Origin: Syntrophaceae bacterium UBA3084
GTDB lineage: Bacteria; Desulfobacterota; Syntrophia; Syntrophales; UBA6807
DNA length: 6,949 nucleotides
NCBI GenBank assembly: GCA_002367335.1
Contig: DFBI01000117.1
Span: 1-6,949, forward strand
Reading direction: 5' to 3'
Positions 1-6,521 of this stretch are shown here, one piece after another. Every line of letters starts with the position of its first letter. Within the stretch, counting starts at the first letter, position 1. The notes beneath the pieces were generated by a model, which was not told where the DNA came from, searched no databases, and worked only from the letters and a program-made list of their open reading frames with translations. A program made the translations under genes and the position numbers.

Positions 1-1071
1 GGTGTGCTCATAGAGGAGTTGCTCGACAAGAACGTGCCGTTACTTATAATTGACCCGCACGGCGAGTATCTCTCACTGAAGTACGAGAACCGGAGTGAAG
101 AAGAGCGGAGACAGATGGACAAATTCGGCATCACTCCAAAAGGGTACGCCTCGCAAGTTGTTGTTTATACGCCGTCCAATTTCTCGATAAATCCCGATGC
201 CGACAAGTTGTTCCGCATAGACGGCATAAATTTGAGCGTAAACGAATTATACGATTTCTTTACTCTGTCTGATGCGCAATTGGGCGTTTTATACCAGTGT
301 ATAAACGAAATCAAAACGCAAAAGGAGTTCTATACGGTTGACAACATCATTAAAGGGGTTGCAGAGAGCAAAAGCACTACTAAATGGCGGATTATTCATT
401 TCCTGGAACGAATCCGGGAGACGGGCATACTGTCCGACAGCCCGACACGGATAGAAGAACTCGTCAAAGTGGGCAAGGTGTCCATAATAGATATGAAAGG
501 TGCCGATCCGAAATTGCAGCAGTTGATTGTTTACCGGCTCTGCAAAGAGGTATTTGAAGGCAGGAAGATGGGTAAGATTCCCCCGTTTCTGCTTGTCATC
601 GAAGAGGCGCACAACTTCTGTCCCGAACGGGGATTTGGACAGGCGGTCAGCTCCAATATTCTGCGGACCATCGCTTCGGAGGGCAGGAAGTTCGGGCTGG
701 GGCTGCTGGTCATCTCACAAAGACCCGCGCGCGTGGATAAGAACGTTATCTCGCAGTGCAATACGCAGATAATCCTGAAGGTAACGAATCCAAACGACAT
801 CAAGGCGTTGAGCAGAGGTCTGGAGTTCATGAGCAGCGAGATGGAGGAGGAGATCAAAAGAATACCTCAGGGTGTTGCTTTACTATCGAGCCCGAGCATA
901 GAGATGCCCATAATGGTTGACGTACGAGTGCGAAGAAGTGAACATGGCGGTAGAGCTGCGGAAACGAAGGGAGGAGCAGAGAAAAAAGAGGTGGTGTCGA
1001 AAACGGCCGAAAGGAATACAGAGGAACAAGACGAGAAGAAAAGCATGCTTTCGCGGTTGCTGTTTGAATGA
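1..1071 (+). CDS. herA: HerA-like DNA-translocase ATPase, 5'-truncated
   Basis: This is the C-terminal part of a HerA/FtsK-superfamily hexameric ATPase. In archaea HerA pumps DNA and works with NurA, Mre11 and Rad50 in end resection. The reading frame is open to the first base. The first visible residues (GVLIEELLD) are those that normally follow the Walker A loop, so Walker A and the N-terminal HAS barrel lie upstream; the GTG at 4 is not a true start. Numbering from that codon, visible motifs are IDPHGEY (16-22), the hydrophobic Walker B strand with catalytic acids LLVIEEAHNF (196-205), and the conserved SQRPARVDKNVISQCNT block (238-254) with the sensor/arginine region. After about residue 310 comes a charged, probably disordered linker, then a hydrophobic SMLSRLLFE tail. 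The TGA stop overlaps an ATG (see 1068-1142). Composition is near 50 % GC, like aspS and unlike the block between them. The family is clear; assignment as the true HerA of the resection complex is less certain because the neighbours are missing. Confidence 0.88.
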   Translation, partial: GVLIEELLDKNVPLLIIDPHGEYLSLKYENRSEEERRQMDKFGITPKGYASQVVVYTPSNFSINPDADKLFRIDGINLSVNELYDFFTLSDAQLGVLYQCINEIKTQKEFYTVDNIIKGVAESKSTTKWRIIHFLERIRETGILSDSPTRIEELVKVGKVSIIDMKGADPKLQQLIVYRLCKEVFEGRKMGKIPPFLLVIEEAHNFCPERGFGQAVSSNILRTIASEGRKFGLGLLVISQRPARVDKNVISQCNTQIILKVTNPNDIKALSRGLEFMSSEMEEEIKRIPQGVALLSSPSIEMPIMVDVRVRRSEHGGRAAETKGGAEKKEVVSKTAERNTEEQDEKKSMLSRLLFE

Positions 1072-1142
1072 ATGTGGACAAAGGGGGTGACAGAGTACAA
1101 AGGCACTTAAAAGAGTGGAGGTGTTTCCCACAGTTATTTTAA
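1068..1142 (+). other. 24-codon ORF overlapping the herA stop; possible stump of an operon partner
   Basis: An ATG overlaps the herA TGA as ATGA and opens a 24-codon frame (start MNVDKGGDRVQRHLKEW, end CFPQLF) closed by TAA. The ATGA overlap is the usual coupling arrangement in archaeal operons. The peptide has the look of a protein N-terminus rather than random translation, but I do not recognise it and there is no clear Shine-Dalgarno. If it is a remnant, the gene was cut near 1130-1142, where the AT-rich foreign block begins. It may equally be a chance ORF. The rest of the gap to 1163 is T-rich on the + strand (1134-1154), a plausible weak archaeal terminator for herA. Confidence 0.2.
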
Positions 1143-1163
1143 CCGATCTTTATAGAAACACGA

Positions 1164-1622
1164 CTAAGATTTTACCTGTTTTGCTGGATACCACCCTGCC
1201 GGACGTACCTCAAACTTCCAAGCATCCTTGAAAGGATATGAGCGTTTTATCCCCTCTTGCTGGCTTATCTTTCCTGTCTGTCCATCTTTCCAATCTTTTC
1301 TATCCATCGTGCCAAAGACAAAATACTCATTACCAACAATATCCGGTTCATACTGTTCACAGATGGCAGCGAGGAGACCTTCTAACTCTGCCTGTTTGAC
1401 AATAATCAAATCACAGTTGGTACAATACCGGCAAATCTTGTTGAGCGATAATAAAAATTTCGGGTCAATGTGGATAAGTAGGCAATGCTTTCTGATCTTC
1501 GTTTTTCCGTCACATTTCGGACAGCGGGTAAACGCCGTATCCTCATAAGGATTCAGGAAAAAATAATGCCGTGCTCTTTTTAGCGCCTTTTTGATCTTAT
1601 CTCGTTTCGCTTTCTCAGACAT
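1164..1622 (-). CDS. Uncharacterised 152-aa protein with paired CxxC zinc-site cysteines
   Basis: I cannot name this family. The protein is soluble, with no signal peptide or membrane segment. It opens with a basic helix rich in Lys and Arg (residues 1-20), then an aromatic NPYED segment (24-28). Next come two cysteine clusters: CPKC at 34-37 with a further Cys at 47, and CRYCTNC at 64-70. Four of these could bind one zinc as a split zinc ribbon. The remainder (71-152) has a DLIIVKQAELEGLLAA strand-helix stretch and a Trp-rich, polar C-terminus (Trp at 111, 135 and 144). The start is supported by GGAGGG (1632-1637) nine bases before the ATG. The gene is convergent with herA and in the same direction as res-mod, but separated from res by 208 nt containing a palindrome, so co-transcription is doubtful. 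A basic N-terminus plus a zinc site suggests nucleic-acid or protein binding; that is inference only. Confidence 0.72.
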   Translation of the reverse strand: MSEKAKRDKIKKALKRARHYFFLNPYEDTAFTRCPKCDGKTKIRKHCLLIHIDPKFLLSLNKICRYCTNCDLIIVKQAELEGLLAAICEQYEPDIVGNEYFVFGTMDRKDWKDGQTGKISQQEGIKRSYPFKDAWKFEVRPAGWYPAKQVKS

Positions 1623-1631
1623 CTGCGGATA

Positions 1632-1637
1632 CCCTCC
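1632..1637 (-). promoter_or_regulatory. Shine-Dalgarno for the 152-aa gene
   Basis: Reads GGAGGG on the minus strand, nine bases before the ATG at 1622. It is a near-perfect anti-16S match and fixes that start codon. Confidence 0.6.
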
Positions 1638-1645
1638 AATAAGTT

Positions 1646-1664
1646 AGCAAGTTCCTCGCTTGCT
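1646..1664 (-). promoter_or_regulatory. Small inverted repeat upstream of the 152-aa gene
   Basis: Six-base arms AGCAAG (1646-1651) and CTTGCT (1659-1664) flank a 7-nt loop, 8 nt beyond the Shine-Dalgarno on the minus strand. A TATA-like TTTTAGATAA lies just upstream (1671-1680). If transcription starts about 25 nt past that box, the repeat straddles the start site and would act as an operator; if it starts further upstream, it would be a leader hairpin. The arms are short, so chance is possible. Confidence 0.25.
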
Positions 1665-1732
1665 CTGCTCTTATCTAAAACATCAAATTGAATTGCTTTT
1701 TATCTTCTTATGATTTTCCCCTACTTGATTGT

Positions 1733-1808
1733 GTATAACGTTTCGAGCATATCGGAAGTTGCCCGAAGGGCAAGGGCGTTAGCCCGTAGCGTATATGCGG
1801 TGTTATAT
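1733..1808 (-). repeat. attC-like imperfect palindrome downstream of res
   Basis: This 76-nt element has outer arms TATAAC (1734-1739) and GTTATA (1802-1807), then inner arms GCATAT (1747-1752) and ATATGC (1793-1798), separated by unequal unpaired spacers (7 and 3 nt). The centre folds into two further hairpins: TTGCCC-GAA-GGGCAA (1759-1773, perfect 6-bp stem) and GGGC-GTTA-GCCC (1774-1785). Two nested arms with AAC and GTT at the outer boxes and asymmetric unpaired bases are the plan of integron attC recombination sites. Read on the minus strand it runs ATATAACACC ... CGAAACGTTATAC, which gives the usual TAACA...CGTTA polarity, and it sits 22 nt after the res stop, where a cassette attC would lie. 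No integrase and no second copy are in the window. It could instead be a palindromic repeat of another kind or a transcript-end structure. No T-run follows the hairpin, so it is not a classical intrinsic terminator. Confidence 0.45.
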
Positions 1809-1830
1809 GTAGTGTCGCCACATTGTTCAT

Positions 1831-4404
1831 TCAATTTTCTATCACCTCATATAGACTTTGTTTGAATTGGTTTTCATCTGTATTGTTATAAAAGGGCACA
1901 CCAACAAGCCTGTATTTTTGCGTCTCCCTATGAGTTATAAAATCTAATGTTTTGCCTTTGTACTTTTCAGTTATTTCTTTCAAGAACTCCTGCTTCCACT
2001 TATCATGTTCTTTCAGGTGTTTACCCTTTGGTTCAATGAATATCTGATACGTGAGTATATCTCCATTTATCTCCTTAAGGAAAAGAACAAAATCAGGCTC
2101 AAATGCTTGACCATCGGAGAAACTATGAATTTTGAAGAATCTTTCATTACGGATAAGATATATCTCGTCATAATTCTCTTTTAATGTGTCCATCTGGCGG
2201 TCTAACATCCTGACAAATGCCTTTTCCTCGCTGGTGCCATAATTTGCATTAAAAACATACCACCCCTTACCAGATACAAACTGCTCATCCCCGTTTTCTC
2301 TTTCACTATCTTTAAGCAGTTTCAGCTTCGTAGTATGAAAAACGGAGGAAATATTATTCGGCTTAAAGTCTGTCACCTTGTATTCTGTAATATTTTTACG
2401 GACTTCCGTTTCAACCTGATCGAGCAAGCCTGTCAAAGCATCAAGTTGTGCTTTGTTGGACAGGTTGTAAATTTCTGCTGAATCGCCCTGAAATGTAATT
2501 TCGAGCCCGCCTAAATAGTCATCTGCATCTACAAACTGCCGTATTGATTTGATGTGCGGGAAATAATGCTTCAAAGACTTGAAAGTATAAAACGGATTCT
2601 TTGAAATCGCATTGTGTGTAATATGGCGGGGAATGTCTTTAACTTTTATATCCTTTCGACTTGATTCAGCAACGGCTTCAACATTCCCGTTTTCGGTGAG
2701 CAACGCACCTGTAATTCCACGACCACTTGCAATCCTGTGAACATAATCTCTTTTTCTTACGCCAAGATCGGCAAATGACTTAACATATTCATAATTGTTT
2801 TTTACCCGCTCGTTGATATAGATCAGAGCGTATTTATAAAAATCCGTCTCCCTGAAAGACTCCTTCAGTTTCAGTTCTTTCTCAATTTCACGTTCATCCA
2901 GCATCCCTTCTTCAATCAACGCTGTACGGAGTTCTGAGATATAACGGGAATCATTGATGCTGTGATAATGAAGTTCTTCCAACACCCTCATTTCATCATT
3001 CAGGTCATTATCAAATTTTCGGACGAAACGGTCATTATGTTCTCGGGTGATGAAAGGAAAATATCGCGCCCCACGCCCTATAAGCTGCGCTTCTGATAAA
3101 GTCGTTGTCCCTGGTTGTCCACCTTTGGAATCACGGGTCGTATAGCAGCGGACAATATCAAACAGATTCAGAACATCCCATCCTTCATTCAATTTCTGCA
3201 CTGCGAATATCGCCCGTATTCGATTATCCATATCCTCAAGCGAATTAAGGAGAATCTGCTGATTTTCCTTTTCTTTTTCTTCATTGACCGAAATACACCG
3301 GCTTTCTTCAAATTCCCTGCGCAGCCTTTCCGCCAGTTGTTTAGAGCTAATATTATTTCCATCAAAAAAAACAAAAGCCCGTTTAACCAAAGGAATATCT
3401 GATTTGTCACGAATCCTCTCAATGTCATCATCCGAAAGACTGCCAATCAACTTATGAAAATTCGCTTTATTTTCCTGTGATTGAGCAATGGTTTTCTGTG
3501 CTTTGAACAAAATGACCGGCTTCAGGTTAATCCGATGTTTAGCCGCTACCTCCTGTTTGTATTGGCTTAAAATAAGCGCCTGAAGAATACGGTCTTTCTC
3601 TTCAAAATCAGCCTGCACGATATAAACATCTTTGGAATAGCCATCATTGCGGAATTGTCGCAGATCATAACGGTAAATGACTTTACTGCGATATTTTTTA
3701 ACAATATTTTTATGTGCATATTCTAATGTGGCGGTAAACTCTAAAAGTAGATTATCCTCATTTTGCCTGAATATCCGCTCTACCGTATTTTCCCAGCTTT
3801 CAAATAATTTCATCTGTGCTTTAGTCTGAGTGTTGATATGGTGCGCTTCATCGGCAAGCAGCACAATTTTTTTGTCTTTGAAATCTTCATAGGTAACCGC
3901 GTTTTCTTTTTCTGTTGTCAGATCGGAATGCAGTTTTTGAATGGTGGTAAAGCAAATATTGATGTCATTATCATTCACACCTTCAAAGTTGACAACCTGT
4001 GTTATGTTGACCCGCTTAGTTCCGAAACGGATATTTTCTTTGAAAAGAAACTTTGCAGATAAAGGATTGAGAAAATTATCTCTTGTCTTTTCTATGATAT
4101 TAGTGGAATTGACAAAAAAGAGGAAATTACGATAACCCTTCTCGTAAAGATAGAGTATAAGCCCTGCCATAATCAGCGTTTTCCCGCTGCCTGTTGCCAT
4201 ATTGAAGAGAAAATGCAAGGGCCAGTCCTTGCCAGGAAATTCACGGTCTAAACAGTGAAAAAAACGGGCAAAGGCTTCTATCTGATAAGGGCGCAGTTCA
4301 AATTTCGGATTAAGATTTTCTTTCAGAAAGTCCGGGATTTCTTTTTTTAAGAATCCCATTTTGGATACAGCATCCAGTTCGTCATAGAGGAATTTATCAG
4401 CCAT
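1831..4404 (-). CDS. res: Type III restriction enzyme, Res subunit
   Basis: This is the ATP-dependent DNA translocase and endonuclease subunit of a type III restriction-modification system. It acts in complex with Mod and cuts unmodified DNA. At 857 residues it is slightly shorter than the roughly 900-1000 usual for the family but seems complete. Superfamily 2 helicase motifs are present in order: Walker A ATGSGKT (70-76), DEAH (185-188), TAT motif III (224-226), NEGWDV motif V (406-411) and the AQLIGRGAR motif VI (439-447). The C-terminal PD-(D/E)xK nuclease shows EPDFVLF (Asp 771) followed by IFIEPKG (Glu 791, Lys 793). All catalytic residues look intact and there is no frameshift. The start is supported by GGGGAGG and by the 8-nt ATGGCTGA overlap with the mod stop, which implies translational coupling. 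Sampled composition is mostly 35-40 % GC, with local peaks, below the flanking archaeal genes. Subunit identity is firm; the recognition sequence cannot be read from it. Confidence 0.95.
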   Translation of the reverse strand: MADKFLYDELDAVSKMGFLKKEIPDFLKENLNPKFELRPYQIEAFARFFHCLDREFPGKDWPLHFLFNMATGSGKTLIMAGLILYLYEKGYRNFLFFVNSTNIIEKTRDNFLNPLSAKFLFKENIRFGTKRVNITQVVNFEGVNDNDINICFTTIQKLHSDLTTEKENAVTYEDFKDKKIVLLADEAHHINTQTKAQMKLFESWENTVERIFRQNEDNLLLEFTATLEYAHKNIVKKYRSKVIYRYDLRQFRNDGYSKDVYIVQADFEEKDRILQALILSQYKQEVAAKHRINLKPVILFKAQKTIAQSQENKANFHKLIGSLSDDDIERIRDKSDIPLVKRAFVFFDGNNISSKQLAERLRREFEESRCISVNEEKEKENQQILLNSLEDMDNRIRAIFAVQKLNEGWDVLNLFDIVRCYTTRDSKGGQPGTTTLSEAQLIGRGARYFPFITREHNDRFVRKFDNDLNDEMRVLEELHYHSINDSRYISELRTALIEEGMLDEREIEKELKLKESFRETDFYKYALIYINERVKNNYEYVKSFADLGVRKRDYVHRIASGRGITGALLTENGNVEAVAESSRKDIKVKDIPRHITHNAISKNPFYTFKSLKHYFPHIKSIRQFVDADDYLGGLEITFQGDSAEIYNLSNKAQLDALTGLLDQVETEVRKNITEYKVTDFKPNNISSVFHTTKLKLLKDSERENGDEQFVSGKGWYVFNANYGTSEEKAFVRMLDRQMDTLKENYDEIYLIRNERFFKIHSFSDGQAFEPDFVLFLKEINGDILTYQIFIEPKGKHLKEHDKWKQEFLKEITEKYKGKTLDFITHRETQKYRLVGVPFYNNTDENQFKQSLYEVIEN

Positions 4405-6445
4405 TGTAAGCCTCCCCGAAAAATGACTGATTCAATTCCTTGTCTTCCTTGCTTACCTTAAAATCCACATCATCAATTTCTGAAAGATTGACATATAACT
4501 GATTTTTGTTTAGAAGCTCTGCCAATAGTTTTTTCTGCTTTTCCAATCCATTTTCAAATCTTCCAATTTCAATAAAGTTAGTAACTGCTTCTTCCGGTAT
4601 TTCAGGGTTTACATACCAGTTAAGGAATGAGTTTTCGGTGATGTCTTTCCAGATTTTTAATAATTCATCAGAAGTTTTAGCAAATTGAATTTTATCCATA
4701 AAGGCTTCGTTGTATTTCATTAGCTCGCAATAGATGAAATTACCGCCACCTTGCCAGTTCAACACGTTGGAAAGACCTGTATCATCACCTTTTATCACAT
4801 TGTTAAGTCTGGTAATGCTATCATTTTTGCCGTAGTCTAATTGCTCTACTCCTATATATTGCCTCCCCATTTTGTGAGCAACTGCACAAGTTGTTCCTGT
4901 TCCTAAATGATAGTCAAGAACAATATCTTCAGGTTTAGTTATCATGGTTATAATTCTATGAATTATTTTTTCGGGTTTTTTCCCTTTCTCTAATTTGACC
5001 CCTCCTTCGTTAGAAATTGCCCCGCTTGTCTTTATGTCTTGCCAAAAATCACAGGGATTTTTATATATATTTGAATCTGCAAATATAACCCTGAATCTTG
5101 GATCTTTAGCATCTTTATTGAAGTCAGTAAAATAAAAGAATAAAACTCCTTCTTTCGACAATTCTGCCGCAACATCTTGTTTAGGGATTTGGGATTTTGC
5201 TTTAACTTTTTTTGCTAAACTTAAAGAACCTGCGGTTTTTATGATTCTATAAGAATTTTCAAACTTCCATTCTTGAATTTTGTCTGAATCAGTAATATCT
5301 AATGTTTTAATTTTCTGGTTAAGTGAAACTTTCTTTACATCCTTCAAAATCTCAATAGCTTTATTTACGTCTTCTTCGGTATTTATTTCTTTTTCTTCTA
5401 ACTCTGATAATTCTTTACGCTGCTCTGAGGAAAAATTTTCTAAAAAAATATTGTTTTCTGTATCCCATACAGGATGTTTGTATTTATCAATCTCAACAAA
5501 TCCGGAAAAGTTTTCCCTTTTATAAAATAAGATATACTCTTTTAGTTTAGGAAAACGAAGCTTGGCATGACTCATCTTTACTCCTGTGGCTTCACTCATC
5601 TTTACAGCTATAGTGTTCACAAAGTTTTCCGTACCAAAAATCTCATCCAATAATACTTTAAGGTAAGCTTGTTCATTATCATCACACTGGACAAAAATAA
5701 CACCCTCATCACTCAATAGTTCTTTGGCAATTGATAATCTATTTCTCATAAAAGTAAGCCAAGTTGAATGATTGAAGTTGTCATTGTAACCAAACTCATC
5801 TTGGCCAGTATTATACGGCGGATCAATATAAATCAACTTCACCTTGCCTCTAAACTGTGTTTTTAGTGTATGCAACGCCAACAGATTATTACCTTTGATA
5901 ATCAGATTTTCCCGTATTATGCCTTTTTCATCCCGTTTTATTTCCGTTACTTTTTGTTCACCTTCCGGCGTATAGCGTTTCCAGTTAGTCAGTACTTTCG
6001 GGTCAAACAGTCGGTCAATCTCATCTTGAGCCAGTATTTCATTAAAGAAAATCTCTTTGCGCTTTTCTTCTTCCTTTGTCTGTCCGCCTTCCAACACGCA
6101 GTCCTTATAAGGCCAAACAAGAGAGACTTCGCCTCGCTCACGCATGAATTTTCCATCAATATTCAACCTTATCTTATTGCGGAAACGGGTATATGAATTA
6201 GCAAGGAAATTTTTATCAGATATGTACTCAATGAAAGTGTTGATATTAAAAATCCAGTGCCCTTCAATCTCATCAAAGAACTTTTTCTTTATTTCCGGTT
6301 CAGAAAGCAACAGCTTTACCAAATCCCGGTCTATCTTCCAGGCACGGTCAATCACCGCCGCCTTGACCAGCTCTCCCTCATCATCCACAAAACGCGAGTC
6401 CGTCTTGAGTATCTCAATCAGCTTTCCACTAAATGATTTTGTCAT
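4397..6445 (-). CDS. mod: Type III DNA adenine methyltransferase, Mod subunit
   Basis: Mod transfers a methyl group from S-adenosylmethionine to adenine N6 at the recognition site and gives the Mod-Res complex its specificity. Motif order is that of beta-class methyltransferases. Numbering from the chosen start, catalytic DPPY is at 208-211, followed by NTGQDEFGYNDNF, and the SAM-binding loop DYHLGTGTT is at 511-519, followed by HKMGRQYIGVEQ. The intervening stretch (about 280-490) is the target-recognition domain, which decides which sequence is bound. The N-terminus (LIEIL, RFVDDEGELVKAAVIDRAWKI) is typical of the subfamily. I chose the ATG at 6445 because AGGGA lies six bases upstream of it. 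The in-frame ATG at 6466 gives seven extra residues, but its GAGGAG touches the codon with no spacing. Translation is coupled to res by an 8-nt overlap. The central domain is about 29 % GC against about 42 % in the N-terminal coding part, hinting at domain exchange. Confidence 0.94.
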   Translation of the reverse strand: MTKSFSGKLIEILKTDSRFVDDEGELVKAAVIDRAWKIDRDLVKLLLSEPEIKKKFFDEIEGHWIFNINTFIEYISDKNFLANSYTRFRNKIRLNIDGKFMRERGEVSLVWPYKDCVLEGGQTKEEEKRKEIFFNEILAQDEIDRLFDPKVLTNWKRYTPEGEQKVTEIKRDEKGIIRENLIIKGNNLLALHTLKTQFRGKVKLIYIDPPYNTGQDEFGYNDNFNHSTWLTFMRNRLSIAKELLSDEGVIFVQCDDNEQAYLKVLLDEIFGTENFVNTIAVKMSEATGVKMSHAKLRFPKLKEYILFYKRENFSGFVEIDKYKHPVWDTENNIFLENFSSEQRKELSELEEKEINTEEDVNKAIEILKDVKKVSLNQKIKTLDITDSDKIQEWKFENSYRIIKTAGSLSLAKKVKAKSQIPKQDVAAELSKEGVLFFYFTDFNKDAKDPRFRVIFADSNIYKNPCDFWQDIKTSGAISNEGGVKLEKGKKPEKIIHRIITMITKPEDIVLDYHLGTGTTCAVAHKMGRQYIGVEQLDYGKNDSITRLNNVIKGDDTGLSNVLNWQGGGNFIYCELMKYNEAFMDKIQFAKTSDELLKIWKDITENSFLNWYVNPEIPEEAVTNFIEIGRFENGLEKQKKLLAELLNKNQLYVNLSEIDDVDFKVSKEDKELNQSFFGEAYNG
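4411..4417 (-). promoter_or_regulatory. Shine-Dalgarno for res inside the end of mod
   Basis: GGGGAGG lies within the last codons of mod, six bases before the res ATG. Together with the ATGGCTGA overlap it indicates that ribosomes ending mod can start res directly, keeping the subunits in ratio and letting methylase be made first. Confidence 0.6.
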
Positions 6446-6485
6446 GCTATTTCCCTGTATATTCATCTCCTCTTTTTGAATATCA

Positions 6486-6500
6486 ATATTTTATATTAAG
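6486..6500. promoter_or_regulatory. AT box probably shared by divergent mod and aspS promoters
   Basis: The only 55 nt between the mod frame and aspS hold one strong AT element. On the + strand it reads TTTATATTA (6490-6498), centred about 28 nt before the aspS ATG. On the minus strand it reads TAATATAAAAT, centred about 26 nt before the ATG at 6466. Archaeal TATA boxes lie about 25 nt before the transcription start. That predicts a nearly leaderless aspS transcript, which fits its lack of a Shine-Dalgarno, and a mod transcript starting near 6466, leaving a short leader with AGGGA before the ATG at 6445. A purine-rich BRE-like flank is not obvious on either side. Confidence 0.45.
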
Positions 6501-6521
6501 AACAGAGCTAAAGTACAGAAT

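Noticed and set aside
4..6. GTG at 4 as the start of the ATPase gene.
   Set aside because: The frame is open to base 1, and the first residues follow the Walker A loop in this family, so the true start is outside the window.
1228..1548. 106-codon + strand frame inside the 152-aa gene.
   Set aside because: Antisense shadow of the better supported minus-strand gene, which has a Shine-Dalgarno and paired cysteine motifs; no own ribosome site seen.
1759..1785. Hairpin TTGCCC-GAA-GGGCAA as an intrinsic terminator for res.
   Set aside because: No T-run follows on either strand, and it is part of the larger nested palindrome.
3364..3371. A run of eight A (T8 on the coding strand) in res, and a T7 run at 4342-4348, as phase-variation switches.
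   Set aside because: Phase-variable type III systems usually carry longer homopolymers or tandem repeats, mostly in mod; these runs are short and the frame is intact.
5870..6479. Two + strand frames of about 110 codons opposite mod.
   Set aside because: They mirror the conserved Mod N-terminal region, have Phe/Ser/Leu-rich antisense composition and no family features.
1135..6493. Shared TATTTTA (1135-1141 and 6487-6493) and ACAGAG near both edges of the AT-rich block as a target-site duplication.
   Set aside because: Seven AT-only bases and a 6-mer are expected by chance in such regions; offsets differ and no transposase or terminal inverted repeats accompany them.
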